Assembly (NCBI RefSeq): GCF_029892565.1
Contig: NZ_JARXVH010000005.1
Coordinates: forward strand, 682,001-746,000
DNA: 64,000 nucleotides
Direction of reading: 5' to 3'
Source of the DNA: Streptomyces pseudovenezuelae
Lineage (GTDB): Bacteria; Actinomycetota; Actinomycetes; Streptomycetales; Streptomycetaceae
Position numbers and translations under genes: made by a program. The stretch's first letter is position 1; the number at the start of each line of letters is the position of its first letter. Under the pieces are notes generated by a model. That model was not told where the DNA came from and searched no databases. It was given only the letters and a program-made list of their open reading frames with translations. This document shows, one piece after another, positions 63,966-64,000 of the stretch.

Positions 63966-64000
63966 CGGCTGCAGCCCTCCGTAGACACGCGATGCCCGAC

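Overview
This 64 kb window is high-GC actinobacterial DNA, almost certainly a Streptomyces chromosome. GC-rich codon use, frequent GTG starts, tightly overlapping operons, a Streptomyces-type gas vesicle cluster, DUF6879 and replication-relaxation genes, and SpoIIE/HATPase/STAS regulators all point that way. The region is accessory: three defence-type loci are embedded in broken transposases, truncated genes and attachment-site remnants, with one housekeeping-type gene (valS) near the right end.

Left part (1-24.7 kb). The window opens inside a jetA-jetB-jetC-jetD operon, an SMC-like Wadjet anti-plasmid system of the DUF2397/DUF2398/TIGR02680/DUF2399 type. Next come a replication-relaxation gene, followed at once by ten TGCGCA palindromes, and an orphan hypothetical gene. 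The gas vesicle cluster runs gvpO-A-F-G-J-L-S-K, and its GvpA carries an unusual long Val/Gly/Ala/Pro-rich tail. A minus-strand NB-ARC/TPR receptor and a small upstream partner share a short motif that looks like an NLR signalling motif. Divergent from them lies a DUF6879 pair. After that come a frameshifted EcsC-like gene, a truncated ATP-dependent DNA ligase, a SpoIIE phosphatase, a hemolysin III-type membrane protein, a MerR-like regulator and an anti-sigma HATPase.

Middle (24.8-35.3 kb). An IS30 transposase is fused in frame to the start of a STAS gene and lies next to a decayed tyrosine recombinase. A three-gene unit follows (FAD oxidoreductase, multi-pass membrane protein, TetR) with an AT-rich dyad at its start. 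Then come an IS5 remnant, a UPF0158 protein, a large unknown protein, an archaeal-type AAA ATPase, an IS3 remnant and a tRNA-Thr 3' remnant with two terminator hairpins, probably an old integration site.

Defence operon (35.6-53.3 kb, minus strand). Six genes are transcribed in the order AIPR protein, N6-adenine methylase with an N-terminal nuclease-like domain, HsdS-type specificity subunit, NERD-pseudokinase-kinase-P-loop protein, unknown protein, and a 1,898-residue HerA-like ATPase with an internal nuclease-like core. The last five overlap end to end. The composition resembles the methylation-associated defence system (MADS, MAD2/5/6/7/8), but an AIPR protein stands where MAD1/3/4 would be expected. 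This is the strongest candidate for an undescribed variant. Presumably the methylase and S subunit mark self DNA, the kinase transduces a signal, and the ATPase and nuclease-like modules attack.

Right end (53.4-64 kb). IS481- and IS5-like scraps lead to a NucS-like/DUF5655 nuclease gene split by a two-recombinase element (TnpA/TnpB type, tnpB truncated). A truncated DNA methyltransferase abuts the 3' end of valS. The window closes with an ABC exporter whose signature motif is cut by a TGA codon.
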